This document shows, piece by piece, positions 25,270 through 34,286 of a DNA stretch of 34,604 nucleotides (positions are counted from its first letter, which is position 1; the number at the start of each line of letters is the position of its first letter). The notes beneath the pieces were generated by a model. That model did no database searches and was not told the origin of the DNA. It saw only the letters and a list, made by a program, of their open reading frames with translations. The translations under genes were made by a program, and so were the position numbers. This DNA comes from an uncultured Pseudomonadota bacterium. GTDB taxonomy: Bacteria; Pseudomonadota; Alphaproteobacteria; RF32; CAG-239. The stretch covers positions 1 through 34,604 of the forward strand of contig CASEYY010000030.1 of assembly GCA_949292335.1 (NCBI GenBank). The letters are read 5' to 3'.

Positions 25270-26037
25270 ATGCGTTACAAACTGACACTCGAATATGACG
25301 GAACCAATACTCTAGGCTGGCAAAGGCAACTTGACGGCCCGTCGATTCAAGAATATTTGGAAAAAGTATTAGAAATTTTGAGCGGACAACATTCCGAGGT
25401 TGCCGCTGCCGGTCGCACCGATGCCGGCGTTCACGCTTTAGCTCAAGTAGCCCATATTGACTTTGATACTTCGATGGAAGAATGGAAAATCAGAGAGGCT
25501 TTCAATGCCAATTTAAGACAACTCGAAGCCCCGGTCGTTGTCCTCAATGTTGAAAAGGCTCCGGATGGTTTTCATGCCCGATTTTCAGCCACCGGACGCG
25601 GTTATATATACCGTCTGTTAAACCGCCGTGCTCCATCGATTCTGTTAAACAATCGGGTTTGGTGGGTTCCGGTTCCGCTTGATGTCGAAAAGATGCAACA
25701 AGGAGCAAAATATCTGCTGGGCAAGCACGATTTCACTTCTTTTCGTGCCGCTGCCTGCCAAGCCAAATCGCCAATAAAAACCCTAGACCGATTTGACATT
25801 GAAAAAAAAGGTGATGAAATAATATTTACGGTTGAAGCCAAATCTTTCCTGCACCACCAGGTCAGAAACATGGTCGGTACTTTAAAAATGGTCGGTGAAG
25901 GAAAAATTACACCACAAGAAGTAAAAAACATTTTAGAAGCCAAAGACCGCACCAAGGCCGGTATGACAGCCCCGGCTTGCGGATTATATTTAAGCAAGGT
26001 CACATACTCAAGGCAGGAATTTTCAAATAAAATTTGA
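25270..26037 (+). CDS. truA: tRNA pseudouridine(38-40) synthase
   Basis: 255 aa. TruA converts uridines 38-40 in the anticodon stem-loop of many tRNAs. Seen here: RYKLTLEYDGTNTLGWQRQ at the start, the catalytic AAGRTDAGVHALAQ with Asp51, and FLHHQVRNMVGTL near the C terminus. The ATG at 25270 is preceded by GAGG with six-base spacing, and the ATG at 25267 is the close alternative; an upstream TTG (25258) in the terminator tract is unlikely. No promoter is visible between it and the preceding terminator. Its 3' end is part of a second terminator hairpin. Confidence 0.96.
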   Translation: MRYKLTLEYDGTNTLGWQRQLDGPSIQEYLEKVLEILSGQHSEVAAAGRTDAGVHALAQVAHIDFDTSMEEWKIREAFNANLRQLEAPVVVLNVEKAPDGFHARFSATGRGYIYRLLNRRAPSILLNNRVWWVPVPLDVEKMQQGAKYLLGKHDFTSFRAAACQAKSPIKTLDRFDIEKKGDEIIFTVEAKSFLHHQVRNMVGTLKMVGEGKITPQEVKNILEAKDRTKAGMTAPACGLYLSKVTYSRQEFSNKI

Positions 26038-26056
26038 AAACTCCTGCCCTGCTTTT
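26012..26056 (+). terminator. terminator overlapping the truA stop codon
   Basis: Arms 26012-26028 and 26032-26048 pair over 17 positions with one mismatch and an AAA loop. The hairpin includes the last eight or nine codons of truA and its TGA (26035-26037). A CTGCTTTT tail follows. It separates truA from the convergent lepA. Confidence 0.75.
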
Positions 26057-26150
26057 ATGATATGCCGGGCTACACACCCGACAATGATAATATATATCTT
26101 CGGATTTAAAATACAACATTTAATTTATATTTTTACAAAATTTCGCTAAA

Positions 26151-27959
26151 TCACTCATCACCTATACGCAACGCTTCAATAAAGGCCGACTGCGGAACTT
26201 CGACCTTTCCGAATTGCCGCATTCTGAGTTTACCTTTCTTTTGCTTGTCCAACAACTTGCGTTTTCTGGTAACATCGCCCCCATAGCACTTAGCGGTAAC
26301 ATCCTTGCGTAAAGCCGAAATGGTTTCTCTGGCTACCACTCTGCCGCCGATACAAGCCTGTATCGGAATTTTAAACAAGTGTCTGGGAATTAAGTCTTTG
26401 AGCCGTTCGCAAATCTGTCGGCCTCGCGATTCGGCCTCGGATTTATGAGAAAGAAAAGCCAAGGCATCAACCGGTTCTTCATTAATTAAGATCTGTACTT
26501 TAACCAAATCCGCCTGCTGATATCCGATAAGCTCATAGTCAAAGCTGGCATATCCCGAGGTAATCGATTTAAGCCGGTCATAAAAATCAAACACGATTTC
26601 GTTTAACGGAATTTTGTAAACCACCATAGCTCTTGAACCGACATAGGTAAGCTCTTGTTGCTCACCGCGGCGTTCGGTACAAAGCTTTAACACCGAACCC
26701 AAATAAGTATCCGGCACCAAGATGGTGGCCTTCACCATCGGTTCTTCAATCGAAGCGATTTTGGTCGGCTCCGGCATATCGGCCGGATTATGCAAAGTAA
26801 TATTTTCCCCGTTGGTTAAATGAATCTTATAAGCCACCGACGGAGCGGTAGTAATCAAGTCCAAATCGAATTCTCGGCCCAACCTTTCTTGAATAATTTC
26901 CATATGTAGAAGCCCCAAAAATCCGCATCTGAAACCCAAGCCCAAAGCCGCCGAATTTTCGTTTTGATAATCAATACTGGCATCATTAAGTTTAAGCTTG
27001 GCCAAAGCATCTTTTAGGGCTTCATATTGGCTTGAATCAACCGGAAAGATAGAACAGAACACTACCGGTATAGATGGCTTAAAACCGGCTAAAGGCTCGG
27101 CACAAGGTTTTTTATTATCGGTAATCGTATCGCCGACACTGCAATCGCCCACGCTTTTAATACTTGCGGTAATAAAACCTACCTCACCGGGATAAAGAGC
27201 CTCGACATCAGTCATTTTTGGTGAAAATACGCCCACTTTGTCCACCAGATAAACCGCATTGTTAGACATCATTCTGATTTGCGTTTTTTTCCGCAACACA
27301 CCGTCATGAATTCTCACCAAAATAATCACTCCGAGATAGCTGTCATACCAACTGTCAATCAGCAATGCTTTCAAAGGTTCATTTTCATCACCTTTTGGTG
27401 CCGGTAATTTGTGCACTATTGCTTCCAGTAATTCGTCAACGCCAAGTCCGGTTTTACCGGAAGTTTCAACCGCGTCCGAAGTATCCAAGCCGATAACATC
27501 TTCAATTTGTTGCTTAACTCTGTCGACATCGGCCGACGGCAAATCCACTTTATTTAAGACCGGAATAATCTCGTGATTATTATCAATCGCCAAATAAACA
27601 TTGGCAAGGGTTTGAGCTTCTACGCCCTGTGTCGCATCCACCACCAAAATCGAACCCTCACAAGAGGCTAAAGAACGCGAAACCTCATAAGAAAAATCCA
27701 CGTGCCCCGGAGTATCAATAAGATTGAGCTGGTATATTTGTCCGTCTTTAGCCGTATAATTAAGCCTAACGGTCTGAGCTTTAATCGTAATACCTCTTTC
27801 CCGCTCAATATCCATATTATCCAACACCTGCTCGGTCATTTCTCTTTTTTCCAAGCCGCCGCATTTTTCGATAAGTCTGTCGGCCAGTGTTGATTTTCCG
27901 TGATCAATATGGGCGATAATTGCAAAATTTCTGATTAAACTTATATCGTGATTACTCAT
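26151..27959 (-). CDS. lepA: elongation factor 4 (LepA), GTPase
   Basis: About 602 aa. LepA is a ribosome-bound translational GTPase that back-translocates or assists initiation. The G1 motif [15 protein letters not shown]2 RGITIKA, G3 DTPGHVDF and G4 NKVDLP are present. The LepA C-terminal domain is marked by [20 protein letters not shown]. The ATG at 27959 (MSNHDISLI) is chosen over an in-frame GTG at 27974 because the family N terminus starts here. It stands alone and is divergent from the GNAT gene. Confidence 0.97.
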   Translation of the reverse strand: MSNHDISLIRNFAIIAHIDHGKSTLADRLIEKCGGLEKREMTEQVLDNMDIERERGITIKAQTVRLNYTAKDGQIYQLNLIDTPGHVDFSYEVSRSLASCEGSILVVDATQGVEAQTLANVYLAIDNNHEIIPVLNKVDLPSADVDRVKQQIEDVIGLDTSDAVETSGKTGLGVDELLEAIVHKLPAPKGDENEPLKALLIDSWYDSYLGVIILVRIHDGVLRKKTQIRMMSNNAVYLVDKVGVFSPKMTDVEALYPGEVGFITASIKSVGDCSVGDTITDNKKPCAEPLAGFKPSIPVVFCSIFPVDSSQYEALKDALAKLKLNDASIDYQNENSAALGLGFRCGFLGLLHMEIIQERLGREFDLDLITTAPSVAYKIHLTNGENITLHNPADMPEPTKIASIEEPMVKATILVPDTYLGSVLKLCTERRGEQQELTYVGSRAMVVYKIPLNEIVFDFYDRLKSITSGYASFDYELIGYQQADLVKVQILINEEPVDALAFLSHKSEAESRGRQICERLKDLIPRHLFKIPIQACIGGRVVARETISALRKDVTAKCYGGDVTRKRKLLDKQKKGKLRMRQFGKVEVPQSAFIEALRIGDE

Positions 27960-28050
27960 TTTATAATCTTTCACAACGCATAAAATTTATCTTACTCAAC
28001 AACATACCGAAAAAATTAAAATACGCAAGCATTGTTTTAAGCCTTTATGA

Positions 28051-28079
28051 TTGACTAAGATAAATAAAGTATGCATAAT
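28051..28079 (+). promoter_or_regulatory. candidate promoter of the GNAT gene
   Basis: TTGACT (28051-28056), 17-base spacer, CATAAT (28074-28079), about 31 bases before the start codon. The -35 is one base from consensus and the -10 is close to TATAAT. Confidence 0.6.
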
Positions 28080-28109
28080 GGATGATATATATTATTGGGG
28101 AGAAGATTA

Positions 28110-28547
28110 ATGAAAAAAATGATCGACATTGAATTCGGTTCCGGCCGTTATGAACAGCTTGTAGAGCTGCGATATAAGGTATTGTTGGAACCGTTGGGAC
28201 TAAAATTTTTGGATTCCCACCGCGACAAAGAGGTAAATTATCTTCACATTGGCTGTATTGAAAACCTTGATGACAAGCTCATCGGCGGTCTAATGTTGAT
28301 TCCCCTTGACGATAAAAACATCCGCATGATGCAAGTAGCTGTAGACAGCAAATATCAAGGCGAAGGCGTCGGACATGCTCTGGTTGCCTATGCCGAAAAA
28401 AGAGCCAAAGAAGCCGGTTATAAGAATATTATCATGCACGCCATGATTAATGTAATCGGTTTTTACGAAAAAATGGGCTACCACCAAGAGGGCGATATTT
28501 TTGAAGAACGCGGCATCACCTTTGCCAAGATGGTAAAAAAGCTTTAG
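28110..28547 (+). CDS. GNAT-family N-acetyltransferase
   Basis: 145 aa. The acetyl-CoA binding loop reads VAVDSKYQGEGVGHALVAYA (about 75-94; the motif is Q/R-x-x-G-x-G/A) with IGFYEKMGYHQEGD near the C terminus, typical of GCN5-related acetyltransferases. The substrate is unknown. The start at 28110 follows GGGGAG with good spacing; an in-frame TTG at 28095 is unlikely. A monocistronic gene with its own promoter and terminator. Confidence 0.88.
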   Translation: MKKMIDIEFGSGRYEQLVELRYKVLLEPLGLKFLDSHRDKEVNYLHIGCIENLDDKLIGGLMLIPLDDKNIRMMQVAVDSKYQGEGVGHALVAYAEKRAKEAGYKNIIMHAMINVIGFYEKMGYHQEGDIFEERGITFAKMVKKL

Positions 28548-28551
28548 TTAT

Positions 28552-28580
28552 AAAACCCGCCGTTGCCGACGGGTTTTAAT
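28552..28580. terminator. bidirectional terminator between GNAT gene and def
   Basis: AAAACCCG-CCG (28552-28562) pairs with CG-A-CGGGTTTT (28567-28577) with one mismatch and a 4-base loop. The runs of A and T at the ends let it work in both directions: for the GNAT gene on the plus strand and for the murF-nrdR-nusB-def run on the minus strand. Confidence 0.8.
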
Positions 28581-29096
28581 TTATTCTTGATGTTCTTTAC
28601 GAAATTTTTCCAATTTTTTCAAAAGCATTTGCCGCTTCAACCGGCTGATACGATCAATATACAAAATACCGTCGAGGTGGTCTAATTCGTGCTGAGTCGC
28701 CACGGCCAGAAAATCTTCGACCAACATTTCCTGCTGCTTTCCATGATAATCCAAATACCTGATTTTCACACTGGCCGGTCTTTCCACCTCGGCTCTTTGC
28801 CCCGGTACCGACAAACAACCTTCTTCGGAAATTTCGGTTTCTTCCGACCGCCAGATAATCTCCGGATTGACCAAATACAGCGGATTCGGTTCCTCATCTT
28901 CGCGAGCAATATCAATCACCACGATTCGCTTTGACACACCAATTTGCGGAGCCGCCAAGCCACAACCGTTGGAGGCATACATGGTCTCCAACATATCATC
29001 CAACAATTTACGCAATTCATCATCCACTTTTTCAACCGGCTCGGCCTTTTTCTTCAAAATCGGATGCGGATATTCATAAAGTTTAAGTTTTGCCAT
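28581..29096 (-). CDS. def: peptide deformylase
   Basis: 171 aa. It removes the formyl group from nascent proteins. The three signatures are GCGLAAPQIG (44-53), EGCLSVPG (92-99, metal Cys94) and QHELDH (135-140, metal His136 and His140 with catalytic Glu137). The start at 29096 (MAKLKLYEYP) is the family start; an in-frame TTG at 29102 is less likely. The 15-base gap after nusB holds GGACTTTTG as a weak ribosome site. Last gene of the murF-nrdR-nusB-def run. Confidence 0.97.
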   Translation of the reverse strand: MAKLKLYEYPHPILKKKAEPVEKVDDELRKLLDDMLETMYASNGCGLAAPQIGVSKRIVVIDIAREDEEPNPLYLVNPEIIWRSEETEISEEGCLSVPGQRAEVERPASVKIRYLDYHGKQQEMLVEDFLAVATQHELDHLDGILYIDRISRLKRQMLLKKLEKFRKEHQE

Positions 29097-29111
29097 AATC
29101 AAAAGTCCGTT

Positions 29112-29603
29112 TTACCTGATAGCTTTGGCGATTGTATCCAGCAAAGCATTAACCATCTTAGGTTCATTTTTGCTAAAGAAAGCATACGCCAAATCGACAT
29201 ATTCCTTGACAATAACCGCAGCGTCGACATCGGTTGTATTGGCAAGCTCATAGGCTGCACACAATAACAAAGCTCGCAAAGTTCCGTCAAAGCGGTCAAA
29301 CTGCCATCCGTCTTTTAAGTAATGAGCCAAAGACTTTTCCAGTTGTTCTTTATTTTTATGCACACCGCGAGTAAGCTCGGAAAAATAATCTACATCCATA
29401 GCCTCAACTTCGACCATATTTTCCAACACTTCATAGCCGTCACTTTCCTCTTCGATTACATAGCGTCCGACCTCGCCGTTCACAAAGTCTTTTATAACTT
29501 CATCAACCGAAAGCTGACCGAACTCAATCATATAAGCGGCTTGCACCGCAGCCAGACGAGCCGCGGATTTTTTCTTAATTTTTTCCGAAATAAACTTAGC
29601 CAT
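29112..29603 (-). CDS. nusB: transcription antitermination/ribosome biogenesis factor NusB
   Basis: 163 aa. Helical protein with an arginine-rich N terminus: KKKSAARLAAVQAAYMIEFG, then the C-terminal DGTLRALLLCAAYEL, AVIVKEYVDLAYAFF and FVNALLDTIAK-like block. NusB with NusE binds boxA of rRNA leaders. The ATG is directly abutting the nrdR stop (TAAATG). In many Alphaproteobacteria nusB follows ribE/ribH; those genes are not here. Confidence 0.95.
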   Translation of the reverse strand: MAKFISEKIKKKSAARLAAVQAAYMIEFGQLSVDEVIKDFVNGEVGRYVIEEESDGYEVLENMVEVEAMDVDYFSELTRGVHKNKEQLEKSLAHYLKDGWQFDRFDGTLRALLLCAAYELANTTDVDAAVIVKEYVDLAYAFFSKNEPKMVNALLDTIAKAIR

Positions 29604-30077
29604 TTACTCTTCTCCTTTAGGGCTGGCCATTTTTTCCAAAGTTTCCAAAAATTCTTCAAAATCTTTCGGCTCTCTAAAATCCCGATAAACCGAAGCAAAT
29701 CTGATGTATGCGACATGGTCGAGATTTGCCAAAGCTTCCATTGCCATTTCACCGATTTGCACCGAAGTAACTTCGTTTTCGCCGGTACTTTCCAATCTTC
29801 TTTGAATGGAGCTGACAATTTTTTCAACTCTTTCCGAAGCCACCGGTCTTTTTCTTACGGCGATATAGATTGAGCGAGCCAGCTTATCTCTGTCAAACAT
29901 CACTCTTTCACCGTTTTTTTTGACCACGGTCAAATCACGCAACTGCACTCTCTCGTAGGTAGTAAACCGTTGTCCGCATTCCGGACATTCACGACGGCGT
30001 CTGATTGAAGTATCATCATCGGCATTACGAGAATCTTTAACCTGAGTGTCATCACACCCGCAAAACGGACATTTCAT
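29604..30077 (-). CDS. nrdR: transcriptional repressor NrdR
   Basis: 157 aa. NrdR is a zinc-ribbon, ATP-cone repressor of ribonucleotide reductase genes. The zinc ligands are Cys3, Cys6, Cys31 and Cys34 (MKCPFC and [12 protein letters not shown]). The ATP-cone follows, from about 46 ([16 protein letters not shown]) to 135. The gene starts four bases after the murF stop. No nrd gene or NrdR-box pair was seen in the window, so its targets lie elsewhere. Confidence 0.97.
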   Translation of the reverse strand: MKCPFCGCDDTQVKDSRNADDDTSIRRRRECPECGQRFTTYERVQLRDLTVVKKNGERVMFDRDKLARSIYIAVRKRPVASERVEKIVSSIQRRLESTGENEVTSVQIGEMAMEALANLDHVAYIRFASVYRDFREPKDFEEFLETLEKMASPKGEE

Positions 30078-30081
30078 ATTT

Positions 30082-31404
30082 TTACTTTCCTTTTTCCATA
30101 AGTTCTTCGGCCACTTGATAAAGCTTTGAAGAATACCTTGCCCCTTTTATAAGTACAATATCATTATTTTGCAAGCACTTATTTAACAAAAAATCGGCCA
30201 AACCATCTTTATTTTCAAAATAGTGTTTTTCTCTTGTTTCGGGGATTTGAGCTAACATATCTTTCATCTCGGGGCATACTCCGATAATAACATCAATATC
30301 GGTTTGTGCCGCCAATTTTCCCACCTCGATGTGACACTGTTTAGACATTTCGCCAAGCTCGGCCATCTTGCCCAATACGGCAATTTTGCGGCCGCCGTGT
30401 TTCATATCATTCAAACCTTTAAGGGCAATTTTCATAGCCTCGGGCTGTCCCGAATAACTATCATCAATCAAAGTATATTTTCCGCTTGATGGAAGTTTTA
30501 ATTCGTGCTTTGCCCCTCTGCCGGCCAACGCCTTAAAATCGCTCAAATGGCGAGCAGTTTTTACCACATCAAGATTAAGAGCTTTGATTAAAGTCAAAAC
30601 ACACCAGGCATTATAAAGATTATGCTCGGCATCATTCTCCAAATTAAGTTCAACTTCCGGATGTTTGGCTTTACCGAAAGTAACAATTTCCGCCCCGTTT
30701 TCTTTAGCTCTTTTTTGTAAGATATCGGCAAAATTGGTATCTTCGTTAATTATGGCAATACCGCCTTTTTTTAAGCCTTTAAAAATTTCGGCCTTTGCCT
30801 CGGCAATCCCTTCAAAACTATCAAAAAACTCTATATGCATCGGATAAACATTGGTAATAATAGCAATATCGGGCTTAACATATCCGGTCAGCTCCTCAAT
30901 CTCACCTTTTGCACTCATGCCCATTTCAATAACGGCAAAGTCAGCATCCATATCCAAATTACACAAAGTATACGGCACCCCGACATTGTTATTAAAATTG
31001 CCTTCCGTCGCATATACTTTGCCAAATTGTTGCAAAGCAAATTTTATTTCTTCTTTGGTTGTGGTTTTTCCGGCACTTCCGGTCAAACCGATAACTTTAC
31101 CCTTAAACAACGAACGGTTATAAGCCCCGATTTTGCCATAAGCCTGTAAAGTATTTTCTACCACTATTTGTTTATCTTTTGCCACATCAGGTAACAGATG
31201 GTCAACTATTGCCGCCACCGCACCCTTGGCAATTACTTCTTTAACAAACTCATGTCCGTCAAATTTTTCACCTCTAAGAGCAATAAACAAATCGCCCTGT
31301 CCTGCTTTTCGGCTATCGGTAACTACATTGGTAAACTCTCCGTCTATTACCTCATTTTGTGCATCAACAATTTGCAATAACTCTGAAATTTTTAGCTTTT
31401 TCAT
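30082..31404 (-). CDS. murF: UDP-N-acetylmuramoyl-tripeptide--D-alanyl-D-alanine ligase
   Basis: 440 aa. MurF adds D-Ala-D-Ala to the peptidoglycan precursor in the cytosol. The P-loop is [14 protein letters not shown] (107-120), then [29 protein letters not shown], and [15 protein letters not shown] near the ligase domain. It is the head of the murF-nrdR-nusB-def run with a good promoter upstream. It is unusual in that murF sits away from the dcw cluster and next to nrdR. Confidence 0.95.
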   Translation of the reverse strand: MKKLKISELLQIVDAQNEVIDGEFTNVVTDSRKAGQGDLFIALRGEKFDGHEFVKEVIAKGAVAAIVDHLLPDVAKDKQIVVENTLQAYGKIGAYNRSLFKGKVIGLTGSAGKTTTKEEIKFALQQFGKVYATEGNFNNNVGVPYTLCNLDMDADFAVIEMGMSAKGEIEELTGYVKPDIAIITNVYPMHIEFFDSFEGIAEAKAEIFKGLKKGGIAIINEDTNFADILQKRAKENGAEIVTFGKAKHPEVELNLENDAEHNLYNAWCVLTLIKALNLDVVKTARHLSDFKALAGRGAKHELKLPSSGKYTLIDDSYSGQPEAMKIALKGLNDMKHGGRKIAVLGKMAELGEMSKQCHIEVGKLAAQTDIDVIIGVCPEMKDMLAQIPETREKHYFENKDGLADFLLNKCLQNNDIVLIKGARYSSKLYQVAEELMEKGK

Positions 31405-31452
31405 CTCTACAACACCTCAAAAATACTCGATTCCTTAAAATATACAGCACAA

Positions 31453-31481
31453 AATATAAAAAATTTATTTATTTTTGACAA
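31453..31481 (-). promoter_or_regulatory. promoter of the murF-nrdR-nusB-def run
   Basis: On the minus strand, TTGTCA (31476-31481), a 17-base spacer, and TATATT (31453-31458). The transcription start would be about 45 bases before the murF ATG at 31404. Confidence 0.65.
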
Positions 31482-31712
31482 AAAAGCTTGCTTTTTTACA
31501 AAAACTAATATACTAAGGTTCTTGCAATTTTATTTTTTTGCCATATTTTTTTAAATTTGCCCTATCGCGATATAAAATACAATGATTAAAGGGACATATG
31601 TTGTATTTTGAGTAGGCTGCAAATCCAATCAAGAATCCTTCCCAAGTTGTGATAATTTCGGAATGATTCGATGAGCATTAAACAAAATGCCATTTTCAAA
31701 TTTACTTGTTTC

Positions 31713-31754
31713 AAAGAACGCCGCCGTCTGTGAAGATAGCGGCCTTCGCTTTTT
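31713..31754 (+). terminator. weak terminator-like hairpin
   Basis: GCCGC (31720-31724) pairs with GCGGC (31739-31743), with outer AAAG/CTTT pairing and a run of T after (31750-31754). No plus-strand gene lies directly upstream, so it may belong to a transferred segment. Confidence 0.3.
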
Positions 31755-31838
31755 AAATAGACAAAAAACTTGATTTTCAAAATAATTGTATTAAACTCAT
31801 CCACAAACACAATATTATTCACTTAAAATTTTATAATT

Positions 31839-32393
31839 ATGAAAAAGTTTTTTTATTTTATTGCCACTTTGGCAATAGTTACAGGTTTATCATCCTGCGG
31901 ACCGGAGCTTATTCCCATAAACGGTAGCGACCTCTGCCTGATTGCATCGGATCAGCCGGAGTACGGAAAGTACAATCTGTACAATCCACTCACGGAGCAG
32001 AGATTTTACCCTGCCATTGACACCGCTTATGTGGTATGGAATCAAATCTTTGCCTTGTCTTATAAAAACAACAAGGAATATAGCTTCCGTAACGATGGCT
32101 TTCTACGAAGGATGGCCGAGAAGATATATTTTATCGAATTCTCGGAAAACGGCAAAGACTACCGTTTTATCGTATACAAAGTATACGAGAACGGACAGAT
32201 TATATATCGCCGTTGCAACCAGAATTTTGCATGGTGGTGGGATATTTGGCCCAGCCAGTTTGAAGGGATATCAAAACTCCCCAAAATGGGTAGCACCACA
32301 CCCAAAGATCATATGATTCGTTTTACGGATCAGGATCTTAAAAAATATTATATACTTGTGGACGAGATGATCGCAAACCACAAGTTAAATTAG
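31839..32393 (+). CDS. putative small lipoprotein, Bacteroidota-like, possibly acquired
   Basis: 184 aa. The N terminus is a lipoprotein signal, MKKFFYFIATLAIVTGLSSC, with Cys20 in SSCGPE, a pattern common in Bacteroidota lipoproteins. The mature part is rich in aromatic residues (for example RRCNQNFAWWWDIWPSQF) and matches no family I know. No Shine-Dalgarno precedes the ATG, only AT-rich sequence (CTTAAAATTTTATAATT), as in Bacteroidota, whereas nearly all other genes here have GGAG-type sites. It is the only plus-strand gene between two minus-strand blocks. It ends at a terminator shared with glyA. Transfer is inference; a strictly local gene is possible. Confidence 0.7.
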   Translation: MKKFFYFIATLAIVTGLSSCGPELIPINGSDLCLIASDQPEYGKYNLYNPLTEQRFYPAIDTAYVVWNQIFALSYKNNKEYSFRNDGFLRRMAEKIYFIEFSENGKDYRFIVYKVYENGQIIYRRCNQNFAWWWDIWPSQFEGISKLPKMGSTTPKDHMIRFTDQDLKKYYILVDEMIANHKLN

Positions 32394-32401
32394 CACTAAA
32401 C

Positions 32402-32444
32402 CCAAAGGCACCGTCCGTTACAAGACAGTGCCTTTTGGCATTTT
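32402..32444. terminator. bidirectional terminator between lipoprotein gene and glyA
   Basis: CCAAAGGCAC (32402-32411) pairs with GTGCCTTT-T-GG (32428-32438) with a bulge, extended inward by GTC/GAC; T-rich sequence follows. It lies nine bases after the lipoprotein stop and overlaps the glyA stop region on the minus strand. Confidence 0.7.
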
Positions 32445-33696
32445 AATATATCGGAAATTTTTTACACAACTCTATAGCTTGAGCTGCCGTTTTTTGAATT
32501 TGTTCATTTTCTTTTTGTGTTCCGATAGCTTCAATCACATCAACAATCATATTTGCGATTTCCGCAAATTCTTTTTCCTTAAATCCACGAGTGGTACCGG
32601 CAGGAGTTCCGAGTCTGATACCGGAAGTAATTTTAGGAGGCATCGGATCGAAAGGAATAGCATTTTTATTGCAGGTGATATGTGCCCTATCCAAAGCATC
32701 TGCCACCACATCACCGGTAACATTTTTGGCTCGCAAATCGACCAATAACAAATGTGTATCGGTTCCGCCGGATACCAAATTTAATCCTCTTTTAATAAGA
32801 GTTTCACCCATAACTTTGGCATTTATCACCACTTGTTTGGCATAAGTCTTAAACTCATCAGACAAGTCTTCCTTAAAGCAAACGGCCTTAGCGGCGATTA
32901 CATGTTCCAAAGGCCCTCCTTGCGTTCCGGGGAATATTGCCGAATTTATTTTTTTAGCCAAATCCTCATTATTGGTGAGTATCATACCGCCGCGAGGACC
33001 ACGCAAAGTTTTGTGAGTAGTAGTAGTAACGACATCAGCCCAGTTAAGCGGATTAGGATGAATTCCTGCCGCCACCAGTCCGGCAAAATGAGCCATATCG
33101 ACCATCAAATAAGCACCGACTTTATCGGCAATTTTTCTAAATCTGGCAAAGTCAATCTGTCTCGGATAAGCTGACCCGCCGGCAACAATTAATTTAGGTT
33201 TATTCTCGAGAGCTATTCTTTCAACTTCATCGTAGTCAATCAATCCGCTATCTTTTTTGACGCCATAAGCAACGGCTTTGAGCCATTTTCCTGATATCGA
33301 AACCTTTGCTCCGTGAGTTAGGTGTCCGCCGGCATCGAGGCTCATGCCGAGTATGGTGTCAAAAGGTTGCAGCAAAGCCAGATAGACCGCGGTATTTGCC
33401 TGACTGCCGGAATGGGGTTGCACATTGACAAATTTGGCAGCAAAGAGTTTTTTAGCTCTTTCGATAGCCAGTGTTTCGATTTCATCAATAAACTCACAAC
33501 CGTGATAATATCTTTTATTAGGGTATCCTTCGGCATATTTATTGGTAAGCACGGAACCTTGGGCTTCCATCACGGCTTTTGAGACGATATTCTCCGAAGC
33601 GATCAGTTCGATTTGATTTTGTTGTCGGTTAAGTTCTTTTTGAATAAGTTCAAAGACTTCATTATCTTCAACAATCAGGTTTTCACAAAAATCCAT
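32443..33696 (-). CDS. glyA: serine hydroxymethyltransferase
   Basis: 417 aa with the start at 33696 ([15 protein letters not shown]), chosen because the family N terminus starts here and AGGAG lies about 10 bases upstream. The frame is open to 33924, but that extension overlaps rpiB and reads as a shadow. GlyA makes glycine and 5,10-methylene-THF from serine, feeding folD. The PLP-binding [13 protein letters not shown] and the substrate-binding [10 protein letters not shown] and HSGSQAN blocks are intact. Confidence 0.97.
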   Translation of the reverse strand: MDFCENLIVEDNEVFELIQKELNRQQNQIELIASENIVSKAVMEAQGSVLTNKYAEGYPNKRYYHGCEFIDEIETLAIERAKKLFAAKFVNVQPHSGSQANTAVYLALLQPFDTILGMSLDAGGHLTHGAKVSISGKWLKAVAYGVKKDSGLIDYDEVERIALENKPKLIVAGGSAYPRQIDFARFRKIADKVGAYLMVDMAHFAGLVAAGIHPNPLNWADVVTTTTHKTLRGPRGGMILTNNEDLAKKINSAIFPGTQGGPLEHVIAAKAVCFKEDLSDEFKTYAKQVVINAKVMGETLIKRGLNLVSGGTDTHLLLVDLRAKNVTGDVVADALDRAHITCNKNAIPFDPMPPKITSGIRLGTPAGTTRGFKEKEFAEIANMIVDVIEAIGTQKENEQIQKTAAQAIELCKKFPIY

Positions 33697-33709
33697 TTTC
33701 AAGCAACTC

Positions 33710-34141
33710 CTATTTATCCAGCTCGGCGATTCTGCGACAATGTCTTTCACCGTTAGAGAAATTGGTATTAAAGAAAATATCCAGATAATGCAAGACCGAA
33801 TTTTGATTTTGAATTCTGGCACCGAAGACGGCGACATTAGCATCATTATGTTCTCTGGCCAGAGCAGCAACTTTTTCGTCATACAGGAGAGCCGCACGGA
33901 TTCCCTTATGGCGATTAGCGGCAATAGAGATACCGATTCCGGTACCGCAGATTAATATTCCCATATCGGCATTTCCGCTATTGATTTCGGCGGCCATTTT
34001 ATCGGCGATAATGGGGTAATCGCAAGATTCTTCGGAAAAAGTACCCAAATCAGATAATATAAGACCTTTTTTTTCATAATATTGTTTGATAGATTCTTTC
34101 AAAGCGAAACCGCCGTGATCGGCGCCTATAGCAATTTTCAT
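33710..34141 (-). CDS. rpiB: ribose-5-phosphate isomerase B
   Basis: 143 aa. RpiB interconverts ribose 5-phosphate and ribulose 5-phosphate in the pentose phosphate pathway. The N-terminal [14 protein letters not shown] with Asp8/His9 and the active-site [21 protein letters not shown] are present. The start at 34141 follows GAGG with six-base spacing; the ATG at 34153 in the same frame would place that GAGG inside the gene. It is thirteen bases from glyA, the classical alphaproteobacterial rpiB-glyA pair. Confidence 0.96.
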   Translation of the reverse strand: MKIAIGADHGGFALKESIKQYYEKKGLILSDLGTFSEESCDYPIIADKMAAEINSGNADMGILICGTGIGISIAANRHKGIRAALLYDEKVAALAREHNDANVAVFGARIQNQNSVLHYLDIFFNTNFSNGERHCRRIAELDK

Positions 34142-34189
34142 TCCGAACCTCATTATTGATTAACGACATTGAGCATGATACAACATAAT

Positions 34190-34239
34190 TGTGATAAAAA
34201 AAGATTTTTTTAAAAAAATATATTGACTGTGATAAAAAA
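34190..34239 (+). repeat. direct repeat TGTGATAAAAAA around the tRNA promoter
   Basis: TGTGATAAAAAA occurs at 34190-34201 and 34228-34239, the second copy inside the spacer of the tRNA promoter. The AT-rich sequence between them includes a TTTTTTTAAAAAAA palindrome. It could be an upstream activating or regulator site. Confidence 0.4.
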
Positions 34240-34252
34240 TTCTGTATATATA
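34223..34252 (+). promoter_or_regulatory. promoter of the tRNA-Cys / tRNA-Asn unit
   Basis: TTGACT (34223-34228) with TATATA at 34245-34250 (16-base spacer) or 34247-34252 (18-base spacer), about 35 bases before tRNA-Cys. AT-rich DNA upstream could serve as an UP element. Confidence 0.65.
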
Positions 34253-34286
34253 GGAAACACCGATTGAGAGAACGGTATTTTAGATT

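Larger units (their letters stand above)
31405..31838. other. 434-base gap between divergent murF and the lipoprotein gene
   Basis: It holds the murF promoter (31453-31481, minus), an AT hairpin AAAAAAGC-TT-GCTTTTTT (31480-31497), and a GC-rich hairpin (31719-31743) followed by TTCGCTTTTT. A 78-codon open frame at 31586-31822 on the minus strand has no ribosome site and no recognised family; it could be a remnant of a transferred or mobile segment. No other gene is supported. Confidence 0.5.

Noticed and set aside
26066-26080. CGGG/CCCG hairpin as the lepA terminator
   Set aside because: The stem is only four base pairs and is not followed by a T run on the minus strand.
33697-33924. N-terminal extension of the glyA frame
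   Set aside because: It overlaps rpiB on the same strand, lacks the family pattern, and a good ribosome site precedes the normal glyA start at 33696.
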